Shown here: piece after piece, positions 33,600 to 42,252 of the stretch
Layout: each line of letters opens with the position of its first letter
Position numbering within the stretch: the first letter of the stretch is position 1
Assembly (NCBI GenBank): GCA_016125255.1
Contig: WGMD01000028.1
Span: 1-64,000 of the forward strand
DNA length: 64,000 nucleotides
From: Planctomycetota bacterium
GTDB lineage: Bacteria; Planctomycetota; Phycisphaerae; Phycisphaerales; Zrk34
Direction of reading: 5' to 3'
Notes under the pieces: model-generated
What the model saw: the letters and a program-made list of their open reading frames with translations, nothing else
Told to the model about the DNA's origin: nothing
Database searches by the model: none
Program-made: the position numbers and the translations under genes

Positions 33600-35666
33600 T
33601 CAATCCCGATGGCGCGGACGGCTGATGACGCCGAGCATCGAAAGCCCGAGCATCATGACCATCGACGCCGGCTCGGGGACCAACAGCGTGAGGCGGAATG
33701 CATCGAGCGCCACACCGTCTTCGCGCGGCGAGAATCGGATCGTGTACGTCTGCCCGCCGATCAAACGCCAGACCGCATTGACATCCCCGCCGCCCGAATC
33801 GGTCTTCTCGAAGCCCGCTGTGCCCAGCCAGGGCGTCGTGTCGAAATCCGAGTCGGCGGGGAATGAGTAGCGGTACCAGTCGGCCTGCCCGCCGGTGCCG
33901 TCGTTGATCTCTAGAACGCGGGCATAGAGCGAATCGCTCCCGCCGTCGTATCCGTCCGCCCGTGCGAACAACTGATACACCCCCGTCACCGGCACCGTCA
34001 CCTCGTAATCGAGGAACGGCCCGTCAAGGACGCCTTGGGCCGTGAAGAAGGTCTCGCCGGAGTTGCCCGGCACAGTCTGCATGTACAGATCGCCCTGCGC
34101 ATTGGCGAACTTCGCGCCGCTCGGCTCGCCTTGGTCTTCGCCGTTGCCGACGTTGCCGGTACCGGCCGCGCCGTCGATGACCTTCCATTGCACGCCGCCG
34201 AGCACACTCGCGCCGCGACGCGTGTAATTCTCCGCTTCAACTTCGAGCCCGAACGTCGACATGTTCGGGCCGATGCCCGTCGGCGCGGCCGATGCGACCG
34301 GCTGGAGCACGAACGCGTCGACGGTCGAACCGTCCTCGCGCTGCGAGATCTTCAGCGTGTACACGCCGGCGGCGCCGACCGTGAACGTCACGGGGTTGTG
34401 CGCCGGAGAGGCCGTGTTGACCTCCGCCTGCCCGGTGCCGTCCCACGCGGTCGTGTTGAAGTCCGCGTCGATGCCGTGGTTGAGTTCATACCAGTCGGTG
34501 CCGGCCCCGGTCAGCTCCTCGATGCCGACGAAGACCGAGTCGGACGCGCCCTGCGTTCCGCTGTCGGTGTTGTTACCGTCCCATCGCAGATAAAGCTGAT
34601 ATGTGCCGGGCGTGTTGATTTGCATTTTGTACTGGATGGACGGGGCGCCGTTGGGCGTGCCGGGCGAGCCGTTGTCGGGCAGGGACTGGATGTAGGCGCT
34701 GTTGCGGACATTCGTCGCCGCCGGGCCGGCGCCGCTCGATTCGGTCGGCACGATGACCCAGCCGTTGGCCCCGCTGTTGGTGCGTGTGGAGAAGATTTCC
34801 GCCTCGCCGACGATCGCGCCATTGGCGTCGGGCTGATACACGAAGTCCGCGCCGGTGTAGTGGTTCACCGCCGCGTTGTACTGATCGCGCATCTGCATGG
34901 CGTTCAGTTCGGTGTCGAACAGCGCCACCTCGTCCATGTTGCCGCCGAACTGTCGGTTGTTGAAGTTGCCGCTCGTGCCGAGCCGGCCAAGTTGGATGTT
35001 GTTATCGAGGTTGTAGGTCGAGGAGCCGGTGTCAGCATTGGAAGCGATCTGCTGGCCGTCGACATAGAGCTTGACCTGTCCCCCGGCTGCCCACGTCGCG
35101 CCGACGAGATGCCATTGCCCGTCGCGCACGCCCGCATCGGAGCCGTTGTTGAAATTGGAGGAGTTACCCGTGGCGAAAAAGCCCAGCGAGCCGTTGGTAT
35201 TGAGCTGAAGGTGCAGTTCGTTCTCGCCGCCGAACCCGTCGCCGCCGGTCGATCCGCCGCCGCGACCGTAGAACAGTCCGCCGTTGTCGGAGTCGGCCTG
35301 TCCGGGCGTGGTGCGGATCCACATCGACACCGAGCCGGCCGTGGTGTTCATGCCCACCGCCGTCGGAATCGTCGTCGAGCTTGTCGAACTGCCCGCGTTG
35401 TAAAGCGCCGACACGTTGCCCGATCCGAACCCGCCGAAGTCAAGCGGTCGCGGGGCGGCCGACTGGTTGACCGTGACGCCCGAGCCGTGCGTCGCATTGT
35501 TGGACCCGACCGCGTCGGCCGCCGAGGTCCCCGAAGTTTCGTTGAAGTTGTAATACGCGACCGCCCCCTGATCGACGCGCGTCACATCCTCATAGCTGAT
35601 CGCGCCTTGGGCCAGGGCGCAGCACGAAACGACAACCATTCCGCCAAAGATATTCGGTTTTCTCAT
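33600..35666 (-). CDS. PEP-CTERM protein with LamG-like and two carbohydrate-binding-like domains
   Basis: A 688-residue exported protein. After the signal peptide (about 1-20, ending LAQGAIS) comes a LamG/concanavalin-like domain (about 25-265; VSMWIRTTPGQ, WHLVGATWAAGGQVKLYVDGQQIAS, LGRLG). Two similar beta-sandwich modules follow (about 275-455 and 465-650); each ends in REDG...DAF.L and contains a YQL(Y/F) strand, as in carbohydrate-binding modules. The C-terminus is VPEPASMVMMLGLSMLGV plus ISRPRHRD. It is probably a surface polysaccharide-binding protein. It lies downstream of the EF-G-like gene but has its own promoter candidate. Confidence 0.88.
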   Translation of the reverse strand: MRKPNIFGGMVVVSCCALAQGAISYEDVTRVDQGAVAYYNFNETSGTSAADAVGSNNATHGSGVTVNQSAAPRPLDFGGFGSGNVSALYNAGSSTSSTTIPTAVGMNTTAGSVSMWIRTTPGQADSDNGGLFYGRGGGSTGGDGFGGENELHLQLNTNGSLGFFATGNSSNFNNGSDAGVRDGQWHLVGATWAAGGQVKLYVDGQQIASNADTGSSTYNLDNNIQLGRLGTSGNFNNRQFGGNMDEVALFDTELNAMQMRDQYNAAVNHYTGADFVYQPDANGAIVGEAEIFSTRTNSGANGWVIVPTESSGAGPAATNVRNSAYIQSLPDNGSPGTPNGAPSIQYKMQINTPGTYQLYLRWDGNNTDSGTQGASDSVFVGIEELTGAGTDWYELNHGIDADFNTTAWDGTGQAEVNTASPAHNPVTFTVGAAGVYTLKISQREDGSTVDAFVLQPVASAAPTGIGPNMSTFGLEVEAENYTRRGASVLGGVQWKVIDGAAGTGNVGNGEDQGEPSGAKFANAQGDLYMQTVPGNSGETFFTAQGVLDGPFLDYEVTVPVTGVYQLFARADGYDGGSDSLYARVLEINDGTGGQADWYRYSFPADSDFDTTPWLGTAGFEKTDSGGGDVNAVWRLIGGQTYTIRFSPREDGVALDAFRLTLLVPEPASMVMMLGLSMLGVISRPRHRD

Positions 35667-35725
35667 CGCAACCTCATCCAGATACGGTCTGTCAATCCGC
35701 CTCATTCGTTACAAACAACATAAGC

Positions 35726-35754
35726 AGTATGACGCGCACAACCGGCCGCGCCAA
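35726..35754 (-). promoter_or_regulatory. Candidate promoter of the large PEP-CTERM gene
   Basis: TTGGCG, 17-base spacer, CATACT, on the minus strand, with TCATACTG identical to the promoter candidate of the small PEP-CTERM gene. Confidence 0.3.
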
Positions 35755-35838
35755 CCGAAAATCTCAAAATTCTCCGAGAAAATTCGTGCTATCGCCTTGT
35801 TTTTCGCGCAATAACCCAGTCTCGCCGACGCCGCCCGC

Positions 35839-37875
35839 TCAATCCTCCTCCGCGGCGGGCTTGAACTGGCTCTCCAGATGCTGCTGGACCTGCGGCGGAA
35901 CGGGTTCGTAGTGACTGAACTCCATGCTGAACGAGCCCTGCCCGCCGGTCACCGATTTGAGCTGGTTCTGGTACTGCGTCAATTCCGCCAAGGGCGCCTG
36001 CGCCTTGATGCACAGCATGCCCCCGCCCACGCTGTCCGTCCCCATGATCCGACCGCGCTTCGACGACAAATCCCCGGCGATATCGCCCATGTTCCCCTCC
36101 GGCACCGTGATGTCGAGCTTCACGATCGGCTCGAGCACCTGCGGCTTGGCCTTGCTCACCGCGTCCGCGAACGCCTTCCGAGCCGCCGTCACGAACGCCA
36201 CTTCCTTCGAGTCCACCGCGTGATACTTCCCGTCGTACACGCTCACGCGCACGCCCTGCATCGGATACCCCGCGACGCACCCCTGACCCATCATCTGCAT
36301 GACGCCCTTCTCGATCGCCGGGATGAACTGATGCGGGATCGCCCCGCCGAACACATCATTGACGAACTCGAACGGCTCGCCGTTGCCCAATGGCTCGACG
36401 CGCAGGTACACCTCGCCGAACTGACCCGCCCCGCCGGTCTGTTTCTTATGACGATGGTGCCCTTCCGCTTTCCCGCCGATCGTCTCGCGGTACGCGACCT
36501 TCGGCGGATGCGTCTTGACCTCCACGTGATACCGGTTCTTCATCTTCTCCAGAAGAATCCGCAGATGCAGCTCGCCCAATCCGCGAATCACCGTCTCGCC
36601 GCCGCGCTCCACCGCGAAGCACGGGTCCTCCGCCTCCATCGCGTGCAGCGCCTTGGCGATCTTCTGCTCGTCGCCCCGGCTCATCGCTTCGATGGCGAAA
36701 CCCGCCATCGGCTTGGGGAACTCAAAGGGCTTGAGATGCACGTGCCCGTGCGCGATCGAGTCGTGCAGCACATCGTTGAAGTGAATCTCCTCGACCTTCG
36801 CCACCGCGCAGATGTCGCCGGGAATCCCCTGGTCGATCTCCTTGTGCTCCTTGCCCTGCAATTTGAATAAATGGCCGACTTTGAAGGGCTTTTTGGCGTT
36901 GCCGATGTAGAGCTGGCTGTCCTTGGTGATTGTGCCCTGGTGGATGCGGAAGATGCTCAGCTTGCCGACGAACGGGTCGCTGGTCACCTTGAACACGTGC
37001 GCGATGACATGCTTTTTCGGGTCCGCATCGTACTTGAGCGGCTCCACATGCTCGCCCTCCCCATGTTCAAACGGTCGGGGATTGCCCTCCAGAGGGTTGG
37101 GCATCAAGTCGGCGAACACCTCAAGCAGTTCAGCGAGGCCGATGTCCCGCGTCGCGCTGGCGAAGCAGATCGGCACCAGATGTCCTTCCCGCAGCGCCTT
37201 CTCGAACACCGCATGCAGTTTGTCATGCGAGACGTCTTTCCCTTCCAGGTACGCCATCGCGGTTTCTTCATCGACTTCGACGACTTGTTCGACGATGGCC
37301 TTGTGCGCCTCGCCGACGTTTGAGAAGTCCGCTTCGCCGCTTTCGTGGTCGAACACATCACAGACGCTCGTCGCTCCGCCGGCCGGCAGATTGATCGGCA
37401 GGCACTCCGGGCCGAACGCTTCGCGAATCTGCTCCACCAATAGCGGCAGGTCGATATTGTCGTGATCGATCTTGTTGATGACGATCGCGCGGCAGAGGTT
37501 TCGGTCGGCCGCGCGCTCCATCATGCGCCGCGCCGTCATGTCGATCCCGGCGTGCGCGTCGATGACGACGACGACCGTCTCCACCGCCGGGAAAGCCGCC
37601 AGCGCGTGACCGGCGAAGTCGCCCATGCCGGGCGTGTCGATGAGGTTCACGTGATGCTGATGATGATCGAGACTGACGAGTGCCGCGTTGAGCGAATGCT
37701 TGTGCTTCTTTTCCTCATCCTCAAAATCGCAGACGGTCGAGCCCTTTTCGACGCTCCCGGCCGCGCCGATCGCCCCGGCCCTGGCCAATAGCGCCTCCAC
37801 CAGCGTCGTCTTGCCCGCCCCGGCCTGACCCACGATAGCGATGTTGCGAATATCCTCGGTCGTATACGTCGGCAT
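35839..37875 (-). CDS. Elongation factor G-like translational GTPase (EF-G2 type)
   Basis: A 678-residue GTPase. The G domain has GQAGAGKTT (P-loop, residues 15-23), DTPG, and NKID; domains II-V follow with GELHLRILLEKMKNRYHVEV and the GHHRHKKQTGGAGQFGEVYLR segment. It lacks the canonical AHIDAGKTT P-loop form and is shorter than EF-G (about 690-700), which fits the EF-G-like/EF-G2 group (FusA2) rather than the housekeeping factor. Such paralogues have been linked to ribosome recycling or remain unassigned. No str operon (rpsL, rpsG, tuf) is nearby. Start is MPTYTTEDI with GGAG before it. Confidence 0.9.
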   Translation of the reverse strand: MPTYTTEDIRNIAIVGQAGAGKTTLVEALLARAGAIGAAGSVEKGSTVCDFEDEEKKHKHSLNAALVSLDHHQHHVNLIDTPGMGDFAGHALAAFPAVETVVVVIDAHAGIDMTARRMMERAADRNLCRAIVINKIDHDNIDLPLLVEQIREAFGPECLPINLPAGGATSVCDVFDHESGEADFSNVGEAHKAIVEQVVEVDEETAMAYLEGKDVSHDKLHAVFEKALREGHLVPICFASATRDIGLAELLEVFADLMPNPLEGNPRPFEHGEGEHVEPLKYDADPKKHVIAHVFKVTSDPFVGKLSIFRIHQGTITKDSQLYIGNAKKPFKVGHLFKLQGKEHKEIDQGIPGDICAVAKVEEIHFNDVLHDSIAHGHVHLKPFEFPKPMAGFAIEAMSRGDEQKIAKALHAMEAEDPCFAVERGGETVIRGLGELHLRILLEKMKNRYHVEVKTHPPKVAYRETIGGKAEGHHRHKKQTGGAGQFGEVYLRVEPLGNGEPFEFVNDVFGGAIPHQFIPAIEKGVMQMMGQGCVAGYPMQGVRVSVYDGKYHAVDSKEVAFVTAARKAFADAVSKAKPQVLEPIVKLDITVPEGNMGDIAGDLSSKRGRIMGTDSVGGGMLCIKAQAPLAELTQYQNQLKSVTGGQGSFSMEFSHYEPVPPQVQQHLESQFKPAAEED

Positions 37876-37991
37876 GACACATCTCCGCAGGATGAAATGA
37901 ATTGGAAAAGACCTGTGACCTCGAATGCGATTATACGAGATGGTCCATTCGCGCAAAAGAGGCGGGGGGACTTAAGTCCCCCCGCCTTGTG

Positions 37992-38012
37992 CTGATCCCC
38001 GACCCCCGAACC
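37992..38012. repeat. Heptamer tandem repeat abutting a stop codon
   Basis: Three 7-base units, CTGATCC, CCGACCC and CCGAACC, end exactly where the stop codon of the minus-strand zinc-ribbon gene begins. Confidence 0.6.
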
Positions 38013-38957
38013 CTACTTCGAATACGACTCGGACGAGCCGTCGGCATACGTGATCGTATCGATCTCGTATTCGTAGCGGAGATCCTTGGGCTTGTCGGTG
38101 AGCGCTTCGAGAATCGGGCCGGTGAGCTGATAGGTCTGCGTCGCCACGCCGTTGCCGTCGACGGCGAGCGTGTCGTTGTACGCCAGTTCCAGATCGCCCA
38201 GATGCTCCTTGAGTTGATCGAACACGCGCACGCGGCCGGTGAGGCGGGCGACGGGCTTCTGCGTGCCGTTGGAGAGCCAGAACTGGAGACTGGTCATGCC
38301 GTTGTCATCGCTCATCTGCCCGAAGCCCACGCCGATGATTTTGCGACGGCGCTCGTTGTCGGCGGCGAAGTTCGTGGCGACCGGTGCGGCGGCGGGCGGT
38401 GCTGCAAGCGGCGCGCTCCCCGGCGCGGCGGAGGATGCGGCGGTGTAACTCGGCGCGGCGGCGGGGGGCGTGCGCGTCGACTTGCCTGTCAGCGAATCGA
38501 ACGACACGCCTTCAGGCAAAAGCCGATCCGCCTCGATCATCGCATGTTTCTCATAGCCCCGGCCGGCCAGGTATCCGAACCCGAACGCGACAACCATCAG
38601 CAGCGCGATCACCGCGATCATCGACCCGCTGTTCTTGCGCTTTTTGCGCATGAGCTTGGAATGCGCGTGCGCGTGAAGGTGCGAACCGGCGGCGTGATCG
38701 GGCGCGGGGCTGTGCATCGCCGGCTCGTGCGCCAACTCGAACACCGGCGCTTCGGTGATCGGCTGCTGCGGCGCATCGGGTCGATACACGCGCGCCTCCG
38801 CCTGCATCGCCGTCGGCGACGCCGGTCGGGCCGGCTCACCGCCCGGCGGCGGCACGGTGATGGCGACCTTGCACTTGGGGCAACGCACCTTGTGGCCCGC
38901 CAGTTGATCGTCGAGCCCGAGCAGCGCATCGCAGTTGGCACATCGAAATCTGAGCAT
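38013..38957 (-). CDS. Zinc-ribbon single-pass membrane protein, unknown function
   Basis: A 314-residue protein. It starts with a zinc ribbon (MLRFRCANCDALL...VRCPKCKVAITVP), followed by a Pro/Ala/His-rich stretch, one membrane segment (about residues 112-134, IAVIALLMVVAFGFGYLAG), another Ala/Pro-rich linker and a C-terminal beta-rich domain (about 205-314, IIGVGFGQMSDDNGMTSLQFWLSNGTQK...). The ribbon would be cytoplasmic and the C-terminal domain periplasmic. Proteins of this layout are common in planctomycetes with no known role. The start is taken at the zinc ribbon; an extra 32 codons upstream cross the repeat-bearing gap and look non-coding. Confidence 0.75.
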   Translation of the reverse strand: MLRFRCANCDALLGLDDQLAGHKVRCPKCKVAITVPPPGGEPARPASPTAMQAEARVYRPDAPQQPITEAPVFELAHEPAMHSPAPDHAAGSHLHAHAHSKLMRKKRKNSGSMIAVIALLMVVAFGFGYLAGRGYEKHAMIEADRLLPEGVSFDSLTGKSTRTPPAAAPSYTAASSAAPGSAPLAAPPAAAPVATNFAADNERRRKIIGVGFGQMSDDNGMTSLQFWLSNGTQKPVARLTGRVRVFDQLKEHLGDLELAYNDTLAVDGNGVATQTYQLTGPILEALTDKPKDLRYEYEIDTITYADGSSESYSK

Positions 38958-39037
38958 GACCGCACCCCACTCGATTTGTTGCGGAAAGGCCCCGGCAGTA
39001 TAGCAAATCATCGCGCGAGTGGAGAAGCGGCCGGGGA

Positions 39038-39148
39038 AATGACCAATGACCAAGCACCAATGACCAAAGAAATGTTCAAAGGTCCAATGTCATAATGAAA
39101 GGCCGCAGGCCGTTCCATCCTTGGTCATTGGGATTTGGTCATTGGTCA
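39038..39148. repeat. Heptamer-periodic inverted repeat (AATGACC/TTGGTCA type)
   Basis: Four units AATGACC, AATGACC, AAGCACC, AATGACC at 39038-39065 face four units TTGGTCA, TTGGGAT, TTGGTCA, TTGGTCA at 39121-39148. The arms can pair; the loop holds a GGCCGCAGGCC palindrome. It lies in the gap between two minus-strand genes. Confidence 0.85.
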
Positions 39149-39169
39149 TTCCCGCCACCAGCGGGCGAT

Positions 39170-40108
39170 CTACTGCTGTGCGGCCGCGCCCTGCCGTTCC
39201 GTGGCCTGCTCGACCTGCTTGCGGTAGCGCTCGCGGTTGGCGCGGGTATCCATCAGAATATGCACACGCGCCCGGTCCGACTCCGAGAGCATCGCATCGA
39301 TCTGCTGCCGCGCCTGCCCCAGATGCGTCCGCCGCGACAGGTGCGTGAGCACCACGTTCGGGCAGCTCACGCGCTTGAGCACGTTGGCGATGTCGGCGAT
39401 GTGCAGATGCTTGCCGATGCGGGCGCGCGATTCGTGATCGTCGTCCATGAACGTGCATTCGGTGATGAGAATCTGCGCGTTGGCGACGTCGGGGCGGTCG
39501 AAGAATTTGCCCGGCCCGGTGTCGCCCATGTAGGCGACGAGCGGGACTTCGCGGATGTAGGTGATCTCCGTGCCCTGCTCCTTGAGTTCGACGAGCTTCT
39601 GCTGCGGCAGGCCGGCAAACTCCTCGCGCAGCTTGCTGCGTTTTTCCACGATGACGTAGCCCAGCGACGGGACGGTGTGCTCGGTAGCGAAGCAGCGCAG
39701 GTAAATGTGCGGCTTGACCTCGAACTCGGCGCCGGGCCCGTTGGGGTCCATGCCGATGACGACATGCGGCGTGCGCTGCGCCTCGATGTCGATCCACGAC
39801 TGCATCAGCCGTTCAATCGGCTTGACGAGCGAGGGATGACACAGCACGGTGCCGGTGCCCATGCCCTGAAAGTGCCGCTGCGAGAAGTAATACGCCAGCC
39901 CGGCGGCGTGATCCATGTGCCCGTGCGTCAGCGCGACGAAGTTGCTCGTCAGCGCCAGCCGGGGCGCCCGGCCGATGTCGAAACACACGTCCAGTTCCGG
40001 AATCTGCACCCACGACTCCTCGCCCGCGATCGAATAGCCCTGCACCCGGTACGGCTGAAAATACACAAAGCCGGTGGGCAACTGGCGGGGTGGGTCGTTG
40101 GGGATCAT
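39170..40108 (-). CDS. Metallo-beta-lactamase fold hydrolase, RNase Z-like
   Basis: A 312-residue MBL-fold protein. The zinc motif LTHGHMDHAAGL lies near residues 58-69. Further family residues are seen in FATEHTVPSLGYVI, the AYMGDTGPGKFF segment with the bridging Asp, TECTFMDDDH and the final VLTHLSRR. The order of motifs and length fit RNase Z (tRNA 3'-end processing) or a related phosphodiesterase. It lacks an obvious long exosite arm, so a different nucleic-acid or ester substrate remains possible. MIPNDPP is preferred as start because GAGGAAAGG lies before it. Confidence 0.78.
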   Translation of the reverse strand: MIPNDPPRQLPTGFVYFQPYRVQGYSIAGEESWVQIPELDVCFDIGRAPRLALTSNFVALTHGHMDHAAGLAYYFSQRHFQGMGTGTVLCHPSLVKPIERLMQSWIDIEAQRTPHVVIGMDPNGPGAEFEVKPHIYLRCFATEHTVPSLGYVIVEKRSKLREEFAGLPQQKLVELKEQGTEITYIREVPLVAYMGDTGPGKFFDRPDVANAQILITECTFMDDDHESRARIGKHLHIADIANVLKRVSCPNVVLTHLSRRTHLGQARQQIDAMLSESDRARVHILMDTRANRERYRKQVEQATERQGAAAQQ

Positions 40109-40194
40109 GACAGGCGTACCTTTCCTCATAAACGCGGCGGACCAAAAGTTTAGGTTCAATCGCCCGCTGACTCAAATCGACGCCGGCTTTGCGG

Positions 40195-40200
40195 TACACT
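40195..40200 (+). promoter_or_regulatory. -10-like box abutting the hydrolase start codon
   Basis: TACACT is followed by exactly six bases and then ATG, suggesting a leaderless start. The -35 is weak. Confidence 0.35.
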
Positions 40201-40206
40201 TCCATC

Positions 40207-42249
40207 ATGCAACGCACCCTTCTCCTTCCCGGCGTGCTGTTTCTCATCCTTTCCGCCGCCCTCTTCGCCGCCGACCCCATGCGGGCGCTGCCGGCGGGGC
40301 AGAAGCCCGACGACGGGCGGCTCGGGCCGATGACGACGCTCGATGGCTACTTTCCGTTTCATCCGGTTGCGGACAAAGAAGCATGGGCCCAGCGTGCGGC
40401 GGCGCTGCGGCTGCGGGTGAAGCTCGCCGCCGGGCTCGTGCCCGAGCCGCCGCGGACGCCGCTCAACCTGCAAGTCTTCGGGCGCATCGAGCGCGATGAC
40501 TACACCGTCGAGAAGGTCATCTTCGAATCGATGCCCGGGCATTATGTGACCGGCAATCTGTATCGCCCGCTGCATCCGCCGGCGGGCAAAAAGTTGCCCG
40601 GCGTGCTGTGCCCGCACGGACACTGGCCCGATGGGCGATTCACCGATGCGGGCGAAAAAGGCGTGCGCGATCAGATCGCCATCGGGGCGGAGCGCTTCGA
40701 AGACGGCGGGCGATCGCCGCTTCAGGCGCGCTGCGTGCAGCTTGCCCGCATGGGTTGCGTCGTGCTGCACTACGACATGCTCGGTTACGCCGACAGCATG
40801 CAGTTCGAGCACCGGCCGGGCGTGCGCGAGAACATGAGCGGCACGGACGACTGGGGATTTTTCAGTCCGCGCGCCGAGTTGGAACTGGTGAGCATGTTCG
40901 GCCTGCAAACATGGAACTCGATCCGCGCTCTTGATGTGCTTTCAAGTTTCGACGATGTCGATACGGATCGGCTCGCCGTGACGGGCGCCAGCGGCGGGGG
41001 CACGCAGACGATGATGCTCTGCGCCATCGACGACCGCATCGACCTGGCTTTCGCCGCCGTGATGCCCAGCACGGCGATGCAGGGCGGGTGCACCTGCGAG
41101 AACGCCGATTACCTGCGCATCGGCGATGGCAACATCGACCTGATCGCGCTGACGGCGCCGCGCCCGCTGGGCCTTACCGCGGCGGACGACTGGACGAAGG
41201 ATCTGGCGACAAAAGGCCTGCCCGACCTGCAAAAGCTCTACGAAATGCTCGGCGTCAAAGACAACGTCGCCGCCGCGATTCACACGGAATTCAAGCACAA
41301 TTACAACGCGGTGAGCCGGGTGGCGATGTCGAACTTCATCAACAGGCACTTTGGGCTGGGCCTGCCCGAGCCGGTCATCGAACGCGACTACACGCCGCTG
41401 ACGAAGGAGCAGATGACCGTCTGGGACGAAGCGCATCCGAAGCCGGGCGGCGACCAGGTCGGCGAAGCGCACGAGCGTGCATTGACCCATGCATGGGCGA
41501 AAGCGACGCACGAAGCGATGGACGACGACATGCGCCGCGCGGCATGGCGCCTCATTCTCAACCGCGAATTCGACGAGGTCGGCGAGGTGACATGGGATCT
41601 GACGCATAAACTCGATCGCGGCGATCATCTGGTGATGCTCGGGATGCTCACGAACGCCGCGCATCACGAAGCGGTGCCCGCGGTTTTTATCCACCCCAAG
41701 GCGAATTGGAATCATCATGTGCTGCTTGTACTGAACGACACCGGCAAGGCGGCGGTGCTTGCGGACGACCGCGACCCGGCGATTGACGCCGCGCTCAAGG
41801 CCGGTTCGGCCGTGTGCGGGATCGACCTGTACATGCAGGGCGAATTCACGGACGACGGCAATCCGCCGACGACGCAGCGCATGGTCAAATACGGCAAAGG
41901 CGATCACCCGTGGCAGCACGCCGCCTGTTACACCTTCGGCTACAACGACCCGCTCTTCTGCCAGCGCGTGCATGATGTATTGACCGCGGCGCATTACATC
42001 ATGCGCGATGACACTCACGGCGCGGCCCGGCTTGACGTTCTGGCCATCGGCAAAGTCGCCGGCCCGGTCGGCGCGGCGGCGAAGCTCGCCAGCGGCGATG
42101 CGATTCACGATGCGGAGGTCGACCCGATGGACTTCCGATTCGAGTCCATCACGAAGCTCGACGATGCGATGATGACGCCCGGCGCGGTGCGCTACGGCGA
42201 TGTGCCCGCGCTGATCCGGCTCAGCGGGGCGCGCGAGCGGGGCAAGTGA
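40207..42249 (+). CDS. Exported alpha/beta hydrolase, acetyl-xylan-esterase-like
   Basis: A 680-residue protein with a signal peptide (about 1-21, LSAALFAADP). A hydrolase domain fills about residues 90-400: NLYRP, CPHGHWPDGR (oxyanion-side text), YDMLGYADSM and the nucleophile elbow VTGASGGGTQT with Ser262; ALTAPRPLGL and a later His (EFKHNYN) probably give the acid and base. Many planctomycete members are annotated as acetyl xylan esterase or DUF-type hydrolases and sit near sulfatases, as here (sulfatase at 44033). The last about 280 residues have no known function. Start at MQRTLLLPG is preferred over an ATG six codons upstream. It is convergent with nadE, only three bases apart. Confidence 0.82.
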   Translation: MQRTLLLPGVLFLILSAALFAADPMRALPAGQKPDDGRLGPMTTLDGYFPFHPVADKEAWAQRAAALRLRVKLAAGLVPEPPRTPLNLQVFGRIERDDYTVEKVIFESMPGHYVTGNLYRPLHPPAGKKLPGVLCPHGHWPDGRFTDAGEKGVRDQIAIGAERFEDGGRSPLQARCVQLARMGCVVLHYDMLGYADSMQFEHRPGVRENMSGTDDWGFFSPRAELELVSMFGLQTWNSIRALDVLSSFDDVDTDRLAVTGASGGGTQTMMLCAIDDRIDLAFAAVMPSTAMQGGCTCENADYLRIGDGNIDLIALTAPRPLGLTAADDWTKDLATKGLPDLQKLYEMLGVKDNVAAAIHTEFKHNYNAVSRVAMSNFINRHFGLGLPEPVIERDYTPLTKEQMTVWDEAHPKPGGDQVGEAHERALTHAWAKATHEAMDDDMRRAAWRLILNREFDEVGEVTWDLTHKLDRGDHLVMLGMLTNAAHHEAVPAVFIHPKANWNHHVLLVLNDTGKAAVLADDRDPAIDAALKAGSAVCGIDLYMQGEFTDDGNPPTTQRMVKYGKGDHPWQHAACYTFGYNDPLFCQRVHDVLTAAHYIMRDDTHGAARLDVLAIGKVAGPVGAAAKLASGDAIHDAEVDPMDFRFESITKLDDAMMTPGAVRYGDVPALIRLSGARERGK

Positions 42250-42252
42250 ACT

